The notes below the pieces were generated by a model that did not search any database, was not told where the DNA came from, and saw only the letters and a list, made by a program, of their open reading frames with translations. A stretch of 64,000 nt of DNA from Gorillibacterium timonense. GTDB lineage: Bacteria; Bacillota; Bacilli; Paenibacillales; NBRC-103111. The translations under genes were made by a program, and so were the position numbers. Positions 1-9,937 of this stretch are shown in pieces (position 1 is the first letter of the stretch; every line of letters begins with the position of its first letter). The stretch is taken from positions 777,246 to 841,245 of the forward strand of contig NZ_LN881723.1 of the NCBI RefSeq assembly GCF_001457415.1. The letters run 5' to 3'.

Positions 1-312
1 ATAAGCATCAAGTACAGGAACAACATCGGATTCCGCCGCGTGGAGCAGGTGTTCATGGCTGAACTGAGCGGAATAGGCAGCTCGCACCAGCACATTCAGC
101 TGAGCCGTCTCCGATGCATCTTGGCTGTCAGCAAGAGCGCCGATCAGCATCTTCTGCTGAAAAGTAGCAACCTGCAGCAGATCGACTACCGCCTTCGTCT
201 CGCGGCTCCCCATCCCCGACCATTCATAAATGCGCAGAACCGTCCACACCGCCAGCACCAGAAGCAGCAGCCATGCCAATACCCAGCTCTTCCTTGCCCG
301 TCTTGGATACAA
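1..312 (-). CDS. Unknown membrane-anchored protein (5' part only)
   Basis: An open frame of 104 codons runs off the left edge. The start is a TTG at 312 preceded by a strong AGGAGGGG ribosome-binding site. Residues 1-8 are basic (YPRRARKS), and residues 9-23 form one hydrophobic segment (WVLAWLLLLVLAVW), which suggests a signal anchor with the rest outside the cytoplasm. The visible remainder is helical, with no motif I recognise. The product is unknown because the C-terminal part is outside the window. It is divergent from the metallo-hydrolase/TetR pair. Confidence 0.6.
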   Translation of the reverse strand, partial: MYPRRARKSWVLAWLLLLVLAVWTVLRIYEWSGMGSRETKAVVDLLQVATFQQKMLIGALADSQDASETAQLNVLVRAAYSAQFSHEHLLHAAESDVVPVLDAY

Positions 313-433
313 TGAAACCCCTCCTGTCCTGCGTTCTCTATCTCCATATGTTGAAGAAGAAAGCGCTAGTACGCTGTCTTTATAAAAGGGGGGCAAGACA
401 AGCAACCAGAAGAGATTCGGGCAAATGGGTCGC

Positions 434-482
434 TTTACAAAACTAATGGCGTTAGTTATAATAAAACTAATATCATTAGTTT
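434..482 (+). promoter_or_regulatory. Promoter with two overlapping palindromic operators (probable TetR sites)
   Basis: A near-consensus sigma-A promoter is visible: TTTACA (434-439), a 17-base spacer, TATAAT (457-462). The spacer is filled by a dyad (441-457, AACTAA/TTAGTT arms), and a second perfect dyad (464-482, AAACTAAT/ATTAGTTT arms with a 3-base spacer) covers the expected start point. Both contain the half-site ACTAAT or ACTAA, and their centres are 24 bp apart. Inference: the TetR protein encoded two genes downstream binds here and represses its own operon. Confidence 0.8.
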
Positions 483-503
483 ATGAAAAGAGGAGGCTTC
501 CTG

Positions 504-1241
504 ATGAGAATTCGGCACAAGCATTCCCTGTATCAACTGACGTTTCTTCCCCGCTTCTTTCCCGTCAATTCCTATTTCGTGGAAGAAGCGGATGGGCTAA
601 CGTTGATCGACGCCGCTTTGCCTTACAGCGCCAAGGGCATCCTGAGAGCTGCCGAACACATAGGCAAGCCGATCAGCCGGATCGTTCTGACCCATGCTCA
701 CGGCGATCACCTCGGAGCGCTTGACGCCCTTAAGCTCCAGCTTCCCCATGTCCCCGTTTATTTGTCAGCTAGGGACGTGCGGCTGCTGGACGGCGATCTT
801 TCACTTGACGCTGACGAGCCCGGAACCCCCATCCGCGGGGATATCCCGAAGAAGCTGCAGACACGCCCTGATGTTCTGCTGCATGATGGAGACCGGCTCG
901 GATCGCTGCTCACCGTGTCCGCTCCGGGACACACCCCCGGCTCCATGGCGTTTCTGGACACACGGAACCAAACGCTGATTGCCGGGGACGCCTTCCAACT
1001 GCGGGGCGGGATCGCGGTCAGCGGGCAATTGCGCATCACGTTCCCTTTTCCCGCCATGGCTACCTGGAATGCGGATCGCGCTCTCGCCACCGCGCGCAAG
1101 CTAGCCGATCTACAGCCAACCCTGCTCGCGGTCGGGCATGGCTCGCTGCTTGAACAGCCGACAGCGGCAATGGAGCAAGCCATTCGGACCGCTCAGGCGG
1201 CAATAGGAGGGAAAGAACATGTCACCTCGAATCGGTCTTGA
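504..1241 (+). CDS. MBL-fold metallo-hydrolase
   Basis: This is a 245-residue metallo-beta-lactamase-fold hydrolase, predicted cytoplasmic. The metal-binding motif HAHGDH is at residues 64-69. It is followed by a GHTPGS motif, a GDAF motif and a late GHG motif, which together supply the usual two-metal ligands. The ATG at 504 is chosen because GAGGAGG lies 8-10 bases before it; an upstream in-frame ATG at 483 lies inside the operator region. The gene overlaps the start of the TetR gene by 23 bases, so the two are translated together. The substrate cannot be told from sequence; this fold includes lactonases, glyoxalase II-like thioesterases and others. It is probably induced when the TetR ligand is present. 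Confidence 0.85.
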   Translation: MRIRHKHSLYQLTFLPRFFPVNSYFVEEADGLTLIDAALPYSAKGILRAAEHIGKPISRIVLTHAHGDHLGALDALKLQLPHVPVYLSARDVRLLDGDLSLDADEPGTPIRGDIPKKLQTRPDVLLHDGDRLGSLLTVSAPGHTPGSMAFLDTRNQTLIAGDAFQLRGGIAVSGQLRITFPFPAMATWNADRALATARKLADLQPTLLAVGHGSLLEQPTAAMEQAIRTAQAAIGGKEHVTSNRS

Positions 1242-1785
1242 TCAAAAAGCGGTGCTCTCATCGGCTGCCGAGCTGGCCGACACGCAAGGCTTCGATGCGG
1301 TTACTCTCGCTTCTCTCGCGCAGAAGCTGAACATCCGTACGCCTTCGCTATACAACCATGTAGCCGGCCTGCCAGAACTGAAGCGGCTGCTCGCTTTGGA
1401 CGGCTTGAAGCAGTTGACCGAGCTGCTATCGAGCGCGCTGAACGATGGGACCGACTCGGATGCCGCCACCACCTTTTGCCTGTCCTATGTTCGGTTCGCC
1501 AGACAGCATCCCGGTTTGTACGAAGCGGTCCAACGGGCCCCCGAGCCACAGGATGAGCTCTTGGCCGAGGCAGGCGGGCAAGTCGTTCACTTCGCCCTTA
1601 CCGCTCTCTCCGGCTACGGGCTTACGGAAGAAGAAGCCATTCACGCCGTACGCGGTCTGCGCAGCCTGCTGCACGGTTTTGTGTACCTGGAGAGCATAGG
1701 CGGATTCGGGTTGCCCTATGAAACCGATCGTACCCTCCATTTTATCGTGGAGACCTATTTGAGCGGCCTGCGAAAGCAATCGTAA
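1219..1785 (+). CDS. TetR/AcrR family transcriptional regulator
   Basis: This 188-residue protein has an N-terminal TetR helix-turn-helix at about residues 8-50 (KAVLSSAAELAD...ASLAQKLNIRTPSLYNHV) and a helical C-terminal ligand domain. The C-terminal half contains LLHGFVYLE and a G-rich end typical of the WHG-type subgroup of this family. The start at 1219 has GGAGGG upstream, inside the hydrolase gene. It very likely controls its own operon through the two dyads at 441-482. The inducer is unknown and may be the hydrolase substrate or product. A strong bidirectional terminator follows directly. Confidence 0.9.
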   Translation: MSPRIGLDQKAVLSSAAELADTQGFDAVTLASLAQKLNIRTPSLYNHVAGLPELKRLLALDGLKQLTELLSSALNDGTDSDAATTFCLSYVRFARQHPGLYEAVQRAPEPQDELLAEAGGQVVHFALTALSGYGLTEEEAIHAVRGLRSLLHGFVYLESIGGFGLPYETDRTLHFIVETYLSGLRKQS

Positions 1786-1820
1786 TTGAACTCTCTACAG
1801 CAATTTATACTCTTGTACAG

Positions 1821-1867
1821 AGAGAGCAAAAAAACGAACCCTCGCTGGGTTCGTTTTTTTGCTCTCT
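1821..1867. terminator. Bidirectional rho-independent terminator
   Basis: A perfect 21-bp stem (1821-1841 with 1847-1867) has a 5-base loop TCGCT, and A/T runs inside and after the stem on both strands. It ends the tetR operon on plus and the convergent minus-strand gene. Confidence 0.93.
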
Positions 1868-1910
1868 TTTCATTTTCAAAGGATGGACATACAAGATAAC
1901 TGACCTGCCG

Positions 1911-2498
1911 CTATCCGTCCAGTACACTCAAACGGATCGATAAACTGCGCAGCTCGCTATCGATCGATGCTACCCGATCCGCTTCCTCCGATGTATTGCG
2001 CTCATCGAGCAAGCGGTCGATCTCCGCCTTCAAACCGGAAATTTCCTGCTCGACGGAATCTTTTTGGAAAAGCTCCTCCAGTTCTCGCAGGATCGCATGA
2101 TACTGATAGAGAACAGTGGTTTCCCCGTCCTTGATCTCCGTGATCTTCACAACGGTCCCTTTGCGGTATTCGTACGCCATGATGAAACCGTCTCCATACC
2201 GGTGAAAGATCGCGTTTCCCTTGTACCTCGCCACTGCCAGCCGCAGCGCTCCGGCAAGCCGCGAGTTTACGATCCGGCACGAGGCCTGGCACACATACCG
2301 ATTATCCTGCTTGGTAAATTCGAGGACAGGCGCTTCATTCGATTCGTGCGGAAAGGCGATCTCCTGGCTGCCGTTCTCCAGCACCCGAACTTCCGGGAAG
2401 GTTCTCCGTTCCCGAAAAAGCTTGATCAAACCCGATAATTCCGCCTCTGTCACTTCAAGTCGGGTGCGAACGTATACCGCGGTGATTCCTTCCGCCAT
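1911..2498 (-). CDS. Conserved-looking protein of unknown function
   Basis: The protein has 195 residues from the ATG at 2498, which has GAGAGGG upstream; the open frame extends 15 codons further without a better site. The first two thirds are mixed alpha/beta. The last 60 residues are charged and likely form a coiled coil (QEISGLKAEIDRLLDERN...). I recall similar Paenibacillus proteins next to ysxC being labelled a non-ribosomal peptide synthetase module, but no adenylation, condensation or carrier motif is present, so I do not adopt that name. It follows ysxC on the same strand and ends at the shared terminator. Confidence 0.75.
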   Translation of the reverse strand: MAEGITAVYVRTRLEVTEAELSGLIKLFRERRTFPEVRVLENGSQEIAFPHESNEAPVLEFTKQDNRYVCQASCRIVNSRLAGALRLAVARYKGNAIFHRYGDGFIMAYEYRKGTVVKITEIKDGETTVLYQYHAILRELEELFQKDSVEQEISGLKAEIDRLLDERNTSEEADRVASIDSELRSLSIRLSVLDG

Positions 2499-2601
2499 AC
2501 CGATCCCTCTCTCGTGAGTCATTGGCTTTATTATACCGCACACCGACAGCGGTTGCAGGACCGTGAGGAGCGGGAACCAGCCGTTTTCATGACGGAATGG
2601 C

Positions 2602-3222
2602 TTATTCCTGCGGAATCTCTGGCTTTTCTTCCCCTATCCATTCTACGGTTTCATCCAGCAGCTGCCATAACTCGTCCAACCCCTGGCCCGTCTCCGCAGA
2701 GAAGAGGATGACTGGGTCACCTTTGGGCATTCCCAAGGTTTCGCGGACGATCTTGATGTTCTTCTGCCACTGGCTGCGCGGGATCTTGTCCGCTTTGGTG
2801 GCGATGACCGCAATGGGGAGGCCGTTGTGACGAAGCCAATCGTACATCGCTTGATCGTCCTTGGACGGGGGATGCCGAACGTCGATGATGAGCATCACCT
2901 TGCGAAGCGGCTCCCGGTCTGTGAGATACCGTTCGATGAAGCGCCCCCAAGCCGCTCTCTCCGTGCGCGATACTTTGGCATATCCGTATCCAGGTACATC
3001 GACAAAATAAAAGAAATCATTAATCCGGTAATAATTGAGCGTCTGCGTCTTTCCGGGCTGAGAGCTCGTCCTCGCCAGATTCTTCCGGCTGATGAGCCGG
3101 TTGATCAGCGAAGACTTGCCTACGTTCGAACGCCCCGCCAGGGCGATCTCCGGCAGGGCATCCTCAGGATATTGGCCCGGTCCAACGGCGCTGATGATGA
3201 ATTCCGCCTGTTTGACCTTCAT
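2602..3222 (-). CDS. ysxC: Ribosome biogenesis GTP-binding protein YsxC/EngB
   Basis: This 206-residue GTPase of the EngB/YihA family is needed for late assembly of the 50S ribosomal subunit. All G motifs are visible: G1 GRSNVGKSS at 30-38, a G2 threonine near 60, G3 DVPGYG at 75-80, G4 TKAD at 142-145 and G5 FSAETG near 174-179. The length is normal for the family. It lies 61 bases after lonA on the same strand, the conserved Bacillales order lonB-lonA-ysxC, and is probably cotranscribed with lonA. Confidence 0.97.
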   Translation of the reverse strand: MKVKQAEFIISAVGPGQYPEDALPEIALAGRSNVGKSSLINRLISRKNLARTSSQPGKTQTLNYYRINDFFYFVDVPGYGYAKVSRTERAAWGRFIERYLTDREPLRKVMLIIDVRHPPSKDDQAMYDWLRHNGLPIAVIATKADKIPRSQWQKNIKIVRETLGMPKGDPVILFSAETGQGLDELWQLLDETVEWIGEEKPEIPQE

Positions 3223-3283
3223 GCAAGTCCCTCTTTCACAACTTCGGTTTGTTTTTCACTTCTTTGAGCGCATACTCCATGCC

Positions 3284-5620
3284 CTAATGGACGCGAACCT
3301 TATGAACAAGGGCATGCTCCAGCACTTGACTCAATTGGCTGACCGGAATGAAGGTGATCTCTTCCCTTACGCTCTCCGGAATTTCCTCCAGATCCTTCTC
3401 GTTGTCTTTCGGAAACAGGATCGTTTTGATTCCAGCCCGGTGGGCGGCAAGCGATTTTTCCTTCAAGCCTCCGATCGGGAGCACCCGGCCGCGCAAGGTA
3501 ATCTCTCCGGTCATGGCGACCTCCCTCGATACGGGAACCTGCGTCAAGGCCGAGATAAGCGCCGTCGCCATCGTAATCCCGGCGGAAGGTCCATCCTTCG
3601 GAATCGCTCCCTCTGGAACGTGAATGTGCACATCGTTCTTCTCATGGAAGTCAGCAGACAAATGCAGATCCGCCGCATGGGAGCGCGTATAGGTGAAAGC
3701 CGCCTGCGCCGACTCCTTCATGACATCGCCGAGCTGTCCCGTCAGCGTCAGTTTCCCGGCACCTGGCATGACACTGACTTCAATCACCATCGTATCGCCG
3801 CCCACTTCCGTCCAAGCGAGGCCGGTGACGGCTCCCACCTGATCCTCGGCTTCCGCCATGCCGTAGCGGAATTTGGACGCTCCGAGATACTTCTTGAGAT
3901 CCGCAGGCTTGATCGCGATAGACACGCCGCCGTTTGATACAATTTCTTTGGCCGTCTTGCGGCAAAGGCTTGCGAGCTGCTGCTCCAGGTTGCGCACGCC
4001 CGCTTCCCGCGTGTAGCTGCGAATGACAGTAAGCAGCGTATCCTCGCCGATATCGAGCTGCTCTGGCTCGAGACCGTGAGCCTTCTTCTGTTTCGGCAAC
4101 AGGTAACGGCTCGCGATGTGCAGCTTCTCCACCTCGGTGTAACCGGGGATGTATAACATCTCCATCCGGTCGAGCAGAGGGCGCGGAATGTTATGCACCG
4201 CATTCGCCGTCGTCACGAACATGACATTCGACAGGTCGAACGGCAGCTCGATGTAGTGGTCGCTGAACGTATTGTTCTGCTCCGGATCGAGCACCTCCAG
4301 GAGAGCGGCCGCGGGATCACCGCGGAAATCCATCGCCATCTTGTCGATCTCATCGAGCAAGAAAACCGGATTGGATGCGCCAGCATTCTTCATCCCTTGG
4401 AGGATGCGCCCTGGCATCGCCCCGACATAGGTGCGCCGGTGTCCACGAATTTCGGCTTCATCCCGGACACCGCCGAGCGATACGCGGATGAAAGGCCGCC
4501 CGAGCGACCGGGCGATGGAACGGGCGATCGACGTCTTGCCGACGCCAGGTGGTCCGACGAGGCACAGAATCGGGCCCTTCAGCTTCTTGACCAGCTTCTG
4601 CACGGCGAGATATTCCAGCACGCGCTCCTTCGGCTTCTCAAGTCCGTAGTGATCCTCGTTCAGGATCTCTTCCGCTCTCGCAAGATCGAGATCATCCTCG
4701 GTCGCCTTCGACCAGGGTAAAGCCAGCAGCCAGTCGATATAGCTGCGGATCACCCCGCCTTCAGCAGATGCGGCGGGCATTTTCTCCAGGCGGTCGATTT
4801 CCTTCTCGATCTTCTCGCGGACCTTATCCGGAAGATCAGCGCTCTCCAATTGGCTGCGCAGCTCTTCCACCTCGCCCGCGCGGCCTTCCTTTTCGCCCAA
4901 TTCCTTCTGAATGGCCTTCATCTGCTCGCGCAGGTAATATTCCTTCTGGGTCTTCTCCATCTGCTTCTTGACGCGTTGGCCGATCTTGCGTTCCAGCTCC
5001 AGAACCTCGCGCTCGTTGCCGAGTATATCGAGTAGCTTGCCGAGGCGCTCTTTGGCGTCCACGGTTTCGAGGATTTCCTGCTTGTCTTTAATCTTCAAAG
5101 ACAGATGGCTGGTGATAACATCCGCTAGCCGCCCTGGCTCATCGATGTCGGACACAGCTGCCAGCGTCTCGGGGGTAACCTTTTTGGACAAATTGATATA
5201 GTGCTCAAACTGAGTAAGAACGGTCCGCATGAGAGCGTCAATCTCGGAATCGACCGTCGTCTCCTCCGGCAGCTCCTTCAGCAGAACCTCATAATAGTCC
5301 TCGTTGTCCAGATATTCCAGCACTTCCGCGCGGACAAGCCCCTCGACCAGCACGCGGATCGTGCCGTTCGGCAGCTTGAGCATCTGGCGCACCTTCGAAA
5401 CGGTCCCGATGCGGTAAATATCCTCCTGGGTAGGATCCTCGATGTTGATCTCCGACTGGGAGGACAAGAGGATCAGGCTCTCTTCCACCATCGCCTGTTC
5501 CAGCGCCTTCACCGACTTTTCCCGCCCGACGTCCAAATGCAGGACCATGCTCGGGTATACCAAGAGCCCCCGCAAAGGCAGCAAAGGCATTCGTTTCTCT
5601 TTCGACTTGTTCTGCCCCAT
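3284..5620 (-). CDS. lonA: ATP-dependent protease LonA
   Basis: This is full-length Lon (778 residues), a cytoplasmic AAA+ serine protease that removes damaged and regulatory proteins. It has an N-terminal substrate domain (about 10-200), a coiled coil (200-300), Walker A GPPGVGKT at 356-363, Walker B FLLDEID, and the C-terminal protease domain with catalytic Ser679 (in KDGPSAG) and Lys722 (in LKEKS). These fall at the same numbers as in E. coli Lon. The start ATG at 5620 follows GGAGGTGTAGC. It sits after lonB with a 347-bp gap that may hold its own promoter. Confidence 0.98.
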   Translation of the reverse strand: MGQNKSKEKRMPLLPLRGLLVYPSMVLHLDVGREKSVKALEQAMVEESLILLSSQSEINIEDPTQEDIYRIGTVSKVRQMLKLPNGTIRVLVEGLVRAEVLEYLDNEDYYEVLLKELPEETTVDSEIDALMRTVLTQFEHYINLSKKVTPETLAAVSDIDEPGRLADVITSHLSLKIKDKQEILETVDAKERLGKLLDILGNEREVLELERKIGQRVKKQMEKTQKEYYLREQMKAIQKELGEKEGRAGEVEELRSQLESADLPDKVREKIEKEIDRLEKMPAASAEGGVIRSYIDWLLALPWSKATEDDLDLARAEEILNEDHYGLEKPKERVLEYLAVQKLVKKLKGPILCLVGPPGVGKTSIARSIARSLGRPFIRVSLGGVRDEAEIRGHRRTYVGAMPGRILQGMKNAGASNPVFLLDEIDKMAMDFRGDPAAALLEVLDPEQNNTFSDHYIELPFDLSNVMFVTTANAVHNIPRPLLDRMEMLYIPGYTEVEKLHIASRYLLPKQKKAHGLEPEQLDIGEDTLLTVIRSYTREAGVRNLEQQLASLCRKTAKEIVSNGGVSIAIKPADLKKYLGASKFRYGMAEAEDQVGAVTGLAWTEVGGDTMVIEVSVMPGAGKLTLTGQLGDVMKESAQAAFTYTRSHAADLHLSADFHEKNDVHIHVPEGAIPKDGPSAGITMATALISALTQVPVSREVAMTGEITLRGRVLPIGGLKEKSLAAHRAGIKTILFPKDNEKDLEEIPESVREEITFIPVSQLSQVLEHALVHKVRVH

Positions 5621-5787
5621 GCTACACCTCCAGTGGTCTAAGGCGTGTCATTCCATTAAATGATCAGTCCCATCCACCGAACATCTCGCGTATCGGTAGA
5701 TCAGAGAGGACCAGATTCGGCGCTCCACCCCACTGCTTAAGTCTGCTCGAGTGGGCTGAGAGACGCGCATGGCCTCAATGTAGGATT

Positions 5788-5817
5788 ATTTTATCAGATG
5801 TCCCGGTAAAACACCAA
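5788..5817 (-). promoter_or_regulatory. Possible lonA promoter
   Basis: On the minus strand TTGGTG (5817-5812) is followed after 18 bases by TGATAAAAT containing TAAAAT (5793-5788). It lies about 170 bases before the lonA start. The match is moderate only. The rest of the 5621-5967 gap shows no CtsR or CIRCE box and no gene. Confidence 0.35.
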
Positions 5818-5893
5818 TTCACACCTGTCCGGAATACTTGCAACGCCGCGCGGCGTGACCGAAGGAAAAGCCAGGTGAAAGGTACACTCTTCG

Positions 5894-5932
5894 GTTCTTG
5901 TTCCTGTTCCTGTTCCCGTTCCTGTCCGTTCC
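5894..5932. repeat. Hexanucleotide microsatellite after lonB
   Basis: Five imperfect GTTCCT units occur in tandem (GTTCTT, GTTCCT, GTTCCT, GTTCCC, GTTCCT), then a broken unit. They lie in the untranslated gap 36 bases beyond the lonB stop. This could be a slippage-prone site; no function is evident. Confidence 0.7.
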
Positions 5933-5967
5933 GTGCTCCGCCTTGAACAGTTTGAGATGAATCTCCT

Positions 5968-7707
5968 TCACCCGGACGGGCTGTCGATCCCACGGCTGCG
6001 GCCGTTCAAGCGTTCCACCTGCAGGAAGGGCAAAGCTGCCGGAACGACTTGCTCTGGAAACAGGGAGTACCCGGCTGTCTTTTCCGTATGAACGGTGAGC
6101 CCAAGCGCGTACTCCAATACCTCCTGGATGGAGTCGACCGCGATCACGCGCACGCCTTCCAGTCCGCTGAACAGCTCCTGCCAATTCTCCTTCGGGATGA
6201 TCACCTTGTCAGCCCCCGCCTGAAAGGCCGCTTCAACCTTGGGCACAACGCCCCCAATCGGCTTCACCTTGCCGTGAATGCTCATCTCCCCGGTCATCGC
6301 CAGGCGATTGTCGACCGGAATGTCCAGCATCGCAGAGACGATCGCCGTCGCCATCGAGATACCGGCGGACGGTCCGTCAATCGGCGTTCCGCCCGGGAAA
6401 TTGATATGCAGGTCGTAATCCTGCGGCCGGAATTCCAGGCTGCGCAGAACGGTCAGCACGTTATCCACCGATCCGCGGGCCATGCTCTTGCGCCGCAAGG
6501 TACGGGAACCGCCGCCCAACTCTTCTTCATCGACCACGCCGGTCACGTTCCAGGTTCCCGTGCCGGAAGCGGATGCCTTCACCGCCGTGACCTCGATCTC
6601 AAGCAATGTACCGAGGTTAGGCCCGTAGACAGCCAAGCCGTTCACGAATCCCACCCGGGGAGAACCGGGAACCTTCCGCTCGGGCCGGGGCGGAATCTGG
6701 CAGCTATTCACGACCCATTCGACATCAGCTGATGTGATCTCGGTGCGCTTGTCGGTGAGAGCGAGCCCGGCGGACAATTGAATCACATTGACCGCTTCCC
6801 GCCCGTTCGTAGCATAACGCTTCACCACTTCGACCGCATCCGGCCGGTCGGGAAAGCCGATCTTGCGGATGGCATTTTCGGCGATTACCCCAATTTCATC
6901 CGGCAGGAGCGGACGGAAGAAGATCTCCATGCACCGCGAGCGGATCGCCGGAGGAATATCCTGTGGAGTCCGGGTGGTGGCACCAACGAGCCGAAAATCA
7001 GCTGGAAGTCCATTTTGAAAGATATCATGGATATGCCCTGGAATATTCGGGTCCTCCGAATTGTAATAGGCGCTCTCGAGGAAGACCTTGCGGTCTTCCA
7101 GCACCTTGAGCAGTTTATTCATCTGCACGGGATGCAGTTCGCCGATTTCGTCGATAAACAGAATTCCGCCATGTGCCTTGGAGACGGCTCCCGGCTTCGG
7201 CTGCGGAATTCCCGCCACGCCCATCGCTCCCGCCCCTTGGTAGATCGGATCATGAACGGAGCCGATCAACGGATCGGCAATCCCGCGCTCGTCGAAGCGT
7301 GCTACCGTTGCGTCCGTTTCGATGAACTTGGCATCTTGGCGGAAGGGAGAAAAAGCATTTTTCTTCGCTTCCTCCAGGATGACCCGCGCTGCAGCCGTCT
7401 TGCCGACGCCGGGAGGGCCATAGATGAGCACATGCTGAGGATTCGGTCCGCATAATGCCGCTTTTAACGCGCGCAATCCTTCTTTTTGCCCGATGATTTC
7501 ATCCAGAGAGCTTGGCCGCGTCTTCTCCGAGAGCGGTTTGGAGAGCGAGATCGACCTCAGCTTACGCAGCTTCTCCAGCTCCTTCTTGGACTCTCGGTCC
7601 ACTGCCGTTCGGTTCGACTGCTGACCCCGCAGCAAATTCCAGAAATACAAGCCGATAACAACGGCAAAAAACACCTGAATAATCATAAGCGCCACACTGA
7701 GTCCCAT
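5968..7707 (-). CDS. lonB: Forespore-type ATP-dependent protease LonB
   Basis: This 579-residue membrane-anchored Lon protease is the second Lon of spore formers; in Bacillus subtilis LonB acts in the forespore. Residues 1-25 are one transmembrane helix ([17 protein letters not shown]). Walker A GPPGVGKT is at 97-104 and Walker [11 protein letters not shown] follows. The C-terminal protease domain has catalytic Ser447 (DGPSAG) and Lys490 (VVPKVEAA). The large N-terminal domain of LonA is absent, as expected. The start ATG at 7707 follows GAAGGAGGAAGC. A sigma-F-like promoter is visible upstream. Confidence 0.96.
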   Translation of the reverse strand: MGLSVALMIIQVFFAVVIGLYFWNLLRGQQSNRTAVDRESKKELEKLRKLRSISLSKPLSEKTRPSSLDEIIGQKEGLRALKAALCGPNPQHVLIYGPPGVGKTAAARVILEEAKKNAFSPFRQDAKFIETDATVARFDERGIADPLIGSVHDPIYQGAGAMGVAGIPQPKPGAVSKAHGGILFIDEIGELHPVQMNKLLKVLEDRKVFLESAYYNSEDPNIPGHIHDIFQNGLPADFRLVGATTRTPQDIPPAIRSRCMEIFFRPLLPDEIGVIAENAIRKIGFPDRPDAVEVVKRYATNGREAVNVIQLSAGLALTDKRTEITSADVEWVVNSCQIPPRPERKVPGSPRVGFVNGLAVYGPNLGTLLEIEVTAVKASASGTGTWNVTGVVDEEELGGGSRTLRRKSMARGSVDNVLTVLRSLEFRPQDYDLHINFPGGTPIDGPSAGISMATAIVSAMLDIPVDNRLAMTGEMSIHGKVKPIGGVVPKVEAAFQAGADKVIIPKENWQELFSGLEGVRVIAVDSIQEVLEYALGLTVHTEKTAGYSLFPEQVVPAALPFLQVERLNGRSRGIDSPSG

Positions 7708-7764
7708 CGAGCTTCCTCCTTCGATTGCCTGTTCCCTGCCTGTACACGTCAGGGCTTATAGGGC

Positions 7765-7794
7765 TAGTATTTCCCGGTACTTTCCCGGATAACC
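7765..7794 (-). promoter_or_regulatory. Sigma-F-like promoter of lonB
   Basis: On the minus strand GGAAATACTA (7774-7765) matches the sigma-F -10 pattern GGnnAnAnTR fully. GGTTA (7794-7790) lies 15 bases upstream, in the -35 position (3 of 5 against GYATA). It is 58 bases before the lonB start, and B. subtilis lonB is known to be forespore-expressed. Confidence 0.5.
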
Positions 7795-7904
7795 CTCAAA
7801 TGGAGAGAACCGGAGTAACCCATGCAGAATCGGACAAACTAAGAATCCCCGACCAGCCGACCGAGGGGGTTGGCCGTTCTTGATTCCAGTAAGGAGGAAC
7901 CCAT

Positions 7905-8666
7905 ATGCTCTTTAGGTCTGTGCTCTGTTCATTCGTACTTGCATTTGCCTCGTTATTCGCGGGTAACGCCACACATGCTCTCCTATCCCCTACCCAGACG
8001 GAGACTCTTCCTTCAACAGGAGATCCGCATCTGCCTTCCGCGGATGTGCTTCTCGATGCGGGCCACGGGGGAATCGACGGCGGGACGTTTGAGGGGGATA
8101 TTCTGGAGAAGGACATCAATCTGAAGGTAGCTCTCCTGCTCCGCAAGGAATTGATCGCTCGGAAAGTCGACTGCGTTCTGAATCGCAGCGGAGACTATGC
8201 GCTAAGTGAAGAAAACCGTTGGCAGGGAGCCCGTTCCCGCCATCTACGCGACTTGGGTCAGCGATATGGCTTAACGACGGTTTTGGAGCCATCTGCCGTT
8301 GTGAGCCTCCACGTGAATTGGACGCGGAACCCGAAGCGCCTCGGTCCCATCGTCCTCTACCAGCCGAACAATCCGAAGAGTCACCTGCTAGCCCGCGTTC
8401 TGCAAGACGCTCTAAACCGCAATGCGGGGACTAGCAATACCCCCTTCCCCGGAAAAACGTATTATTTGCTCAGGCGAATCGATGCGCCAACCGTCATCGT
8501 GGAAATGGGCTTCCTTTCAAATGCTTCGGATCGCCGCAAGCTGACCGATCCCGCCGAACAAAAAAAAATCGCAGAAGCGTTAGCTTCCGCGATAGCCGAC
8601 TATTTGATGCTTGAGCGCTGTTTGCCCGATTCCATGCCTAAGGAGTCGCCGGCGCCCTCTCCTTAA
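7905..8666 (+). CDS. N-acetylmuramoyl-L-alanine amidase (Amidase_3, CwlD-like)
   Basis: This 253-residue secreted zinc amidase cleaves the bond between N-acetylmuramic acid and the stem peptide in peptidoglycan. A signal peptide covers residues 1-25 (LCSFVLAFASLFAGNATHA). The zinc and catalytic residues of the family are visible: His54 (DAGHGG), Glu68 (ILEKD), His136 (SLHVN) and Glu200 (VEMGFLSN). The start ATG at 7905 has AAGGAGG 7 bases upstream. Size and layout fit CwlD, which makes muramic delta-lactam in the spore cortex. That role is inference, since other germination or cell-separation amidases look alike. It stands alone on plus between lonB and ispG. Confidence 0.88.
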   Translation: MLFRSVLCSFVLAFASLFAGNATHALLSPTQTETLPSTGDPHLPSADVLLDAGHGGIDGGTFEGDILEKDINLKVALLLRKELIARKVDCVLNRSGDYALSEENRWQGARSRHLRDLGQRYGLTTVLEPSAVVSLHVNWTRNPKRLGPIVLYQPNNPKSHLLARVLQDALNRNAGTSNTPFPGKTYYLLRRIDAPTVIVEMGFLSNASDRRKLTDPAEQKKIAEALASAIADYLMLERCLPDSMPKESPAPSP

Positions 8667-8699
8667 AAGATCACAAAGAACGCTCTCGGGTTCTGTGAT
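8665..8699 (-). terminator. Terminator of ispG
   Basis: A hairpin with ATCACA-AAGAAC/GTTCTGTGAT arms (8670-8681 with 8690-8699) is followed on the minus strand by a short T-run (8668-8665). It lies just after the ispG stop and also between the convergent amidase gene and ispG. Confidence 0.75.
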
Positions 8700-8702
8700 T
8701 AA

Positions 8703-9830
8703 TTACGATTGAGCAGATGCGGCGGCTTCTTTGCCGTGCCGCCTGCCGGAGATTTCTCCGGTCTCTTCGTATTCCTTCACGATCTTGTCAATCTCGCGTT
8801 TGAGCTCCGTTACCAGCTCCGCTTCCGGAACCTTGCGAATCATTTCACCATATCGGAACAGCATGCCTTCTCCACGCGCTCCGGCGATGCCGATATCCGC
8901 TTCGCGGGCTTCTCCCGGACCATTGACCGCGCAGCCAAGCACCGACACCTTGATCGGCACCCGGATGTTGGCGAGGTACGCCTCCACCTCGTTAGCAATG
9001 GCGAACAGGTCGATATCGAGCCTCCCGCAGGTTGGGCAGGAGATGAGCGTTGGCGCGTCGGAGACGAGGCCGAACACCTTCAGCAGCTCTCTCGCAACCT
9101 TGACCTCTTCTACCGGATCGGCACTTAATGAGACGCGAACTGTCGAACCGATTCCAAGCGAGAGCAGAGCGCCAAGACCGGCAGAGCTCTTGATGGTTCC
9201 CGAGAAGAGCGTTCCCGACTCTGTAATGCCGAGGTGAAGCGGATAACGAAAGGCAGACGCCGCTTTGGTGTAGGCTTCGATGGCCATCGGAACGTCGGAG
9301 GCTTTAAGAGAGACGATGATATCGTGAAAATCCAGCTCCTCCAAAATCCCGATGTGAAACAAAGCGCTTTCGACCATGGCATCCGCCGTGGGATACCCAT
9401 ACTTGTCCAGGAGATGCTTCTCCAAGGAACCGGCATTGACTCCGATCCGGATCGGAATCCCGCGTTCCTTGCACGCTTTCACCACCGCCTCGACCTTTTC
9501 CCGCTTGCCAATATTCCCCGGATTGATCCTCACCTTGTCGATTCCGTTCTCAATGGCTTTCAGGGCCAGCCGATAATCAAAATGGATATCCGAAACGAGC
9601 GGAATGTGGATCCGCTTCTTGATCTCCTTGATCGCTTCCGCCGCTTCTTCGTTGTTCACGGTCACGCGAACCAGCTGGCAGCCCGCTTCTTCCAGCCGAA
9701 GAATCTCGGCGACCGTCGCTTCGACATCCGCCGTCTTGGTTGTGCACATGCTTTGAATCACAACTTGGTCGCTGCCGCCGATCGTGAGTCCTCCGACCTT
9801 GACAGGCAACGTATCCTTGCGATGAAACAT
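8703..9830 (-). CDS. ispG: 4-hydroxy-3-methylbut-2-en-1-yl diphosphate synthase IspG
   Basis: The protein is 375 residues from the ATG at 9830, chosen because AGGGGAG lies 7-8 bases before it; an ATG 27 bases further upstream has a poorly spaced site. IspG (GcpE) is the iron-sulfur enzyme of the penultimate step of the methylerythritol phosphate isoprenoid pathway. The N-terminal TIM-barrel starts with [11 protein letters not shown], and the C-terminal 4Fe-4S ligands are in SCPTCGR and [10 protein letters not shown]. It sits inside the clp/lon quality-control cluster, on the same strand as clpX but after a gap of about 107 bases. Confidence 0.97.
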   Translation of the reverse strand: MFHRKDTLPVKVGGLTIGGSDQVVIQSMCTTKTADVEATVAEILRLEEAGCQLVRVTVNNEEAAEAIKEIKKRIHIPLVSDIHFDYRLALKAIENGIDKVRINPGNIGKREKVEAVVKACKERGIPIRIGVNAGSLEKHLLDKYGYPTADAMVESALFHIGILEELDFHDIIVSLKASDVPMAIEAYTKAASAFRYPLHLGITESGTLFSGTIKSSAGLGALLSLGIGSTVRVSLSADPVEEVKVARELLKVFGLVSDAPTLISCPTCGRLDIDLFAIANEVEAYLANIRVPIKVSVLGCAVNGPGEAREADIGIAGARGEGMLFRYGEMIRKVPEAELVTELKREIDKIVKEYEETGEISGRRHGKEAAASAQS

Positions 9831-9937
9831 GGGTCCATCTCCCCTTATGCCAAACATCCTCCGCTCCGGAGGCCCGTGTGAAGGGTCTGAACCGAAACGG
9901 AGGGTGCGAATGGCTTGTTATGGTGAGGAAAGCGCCG

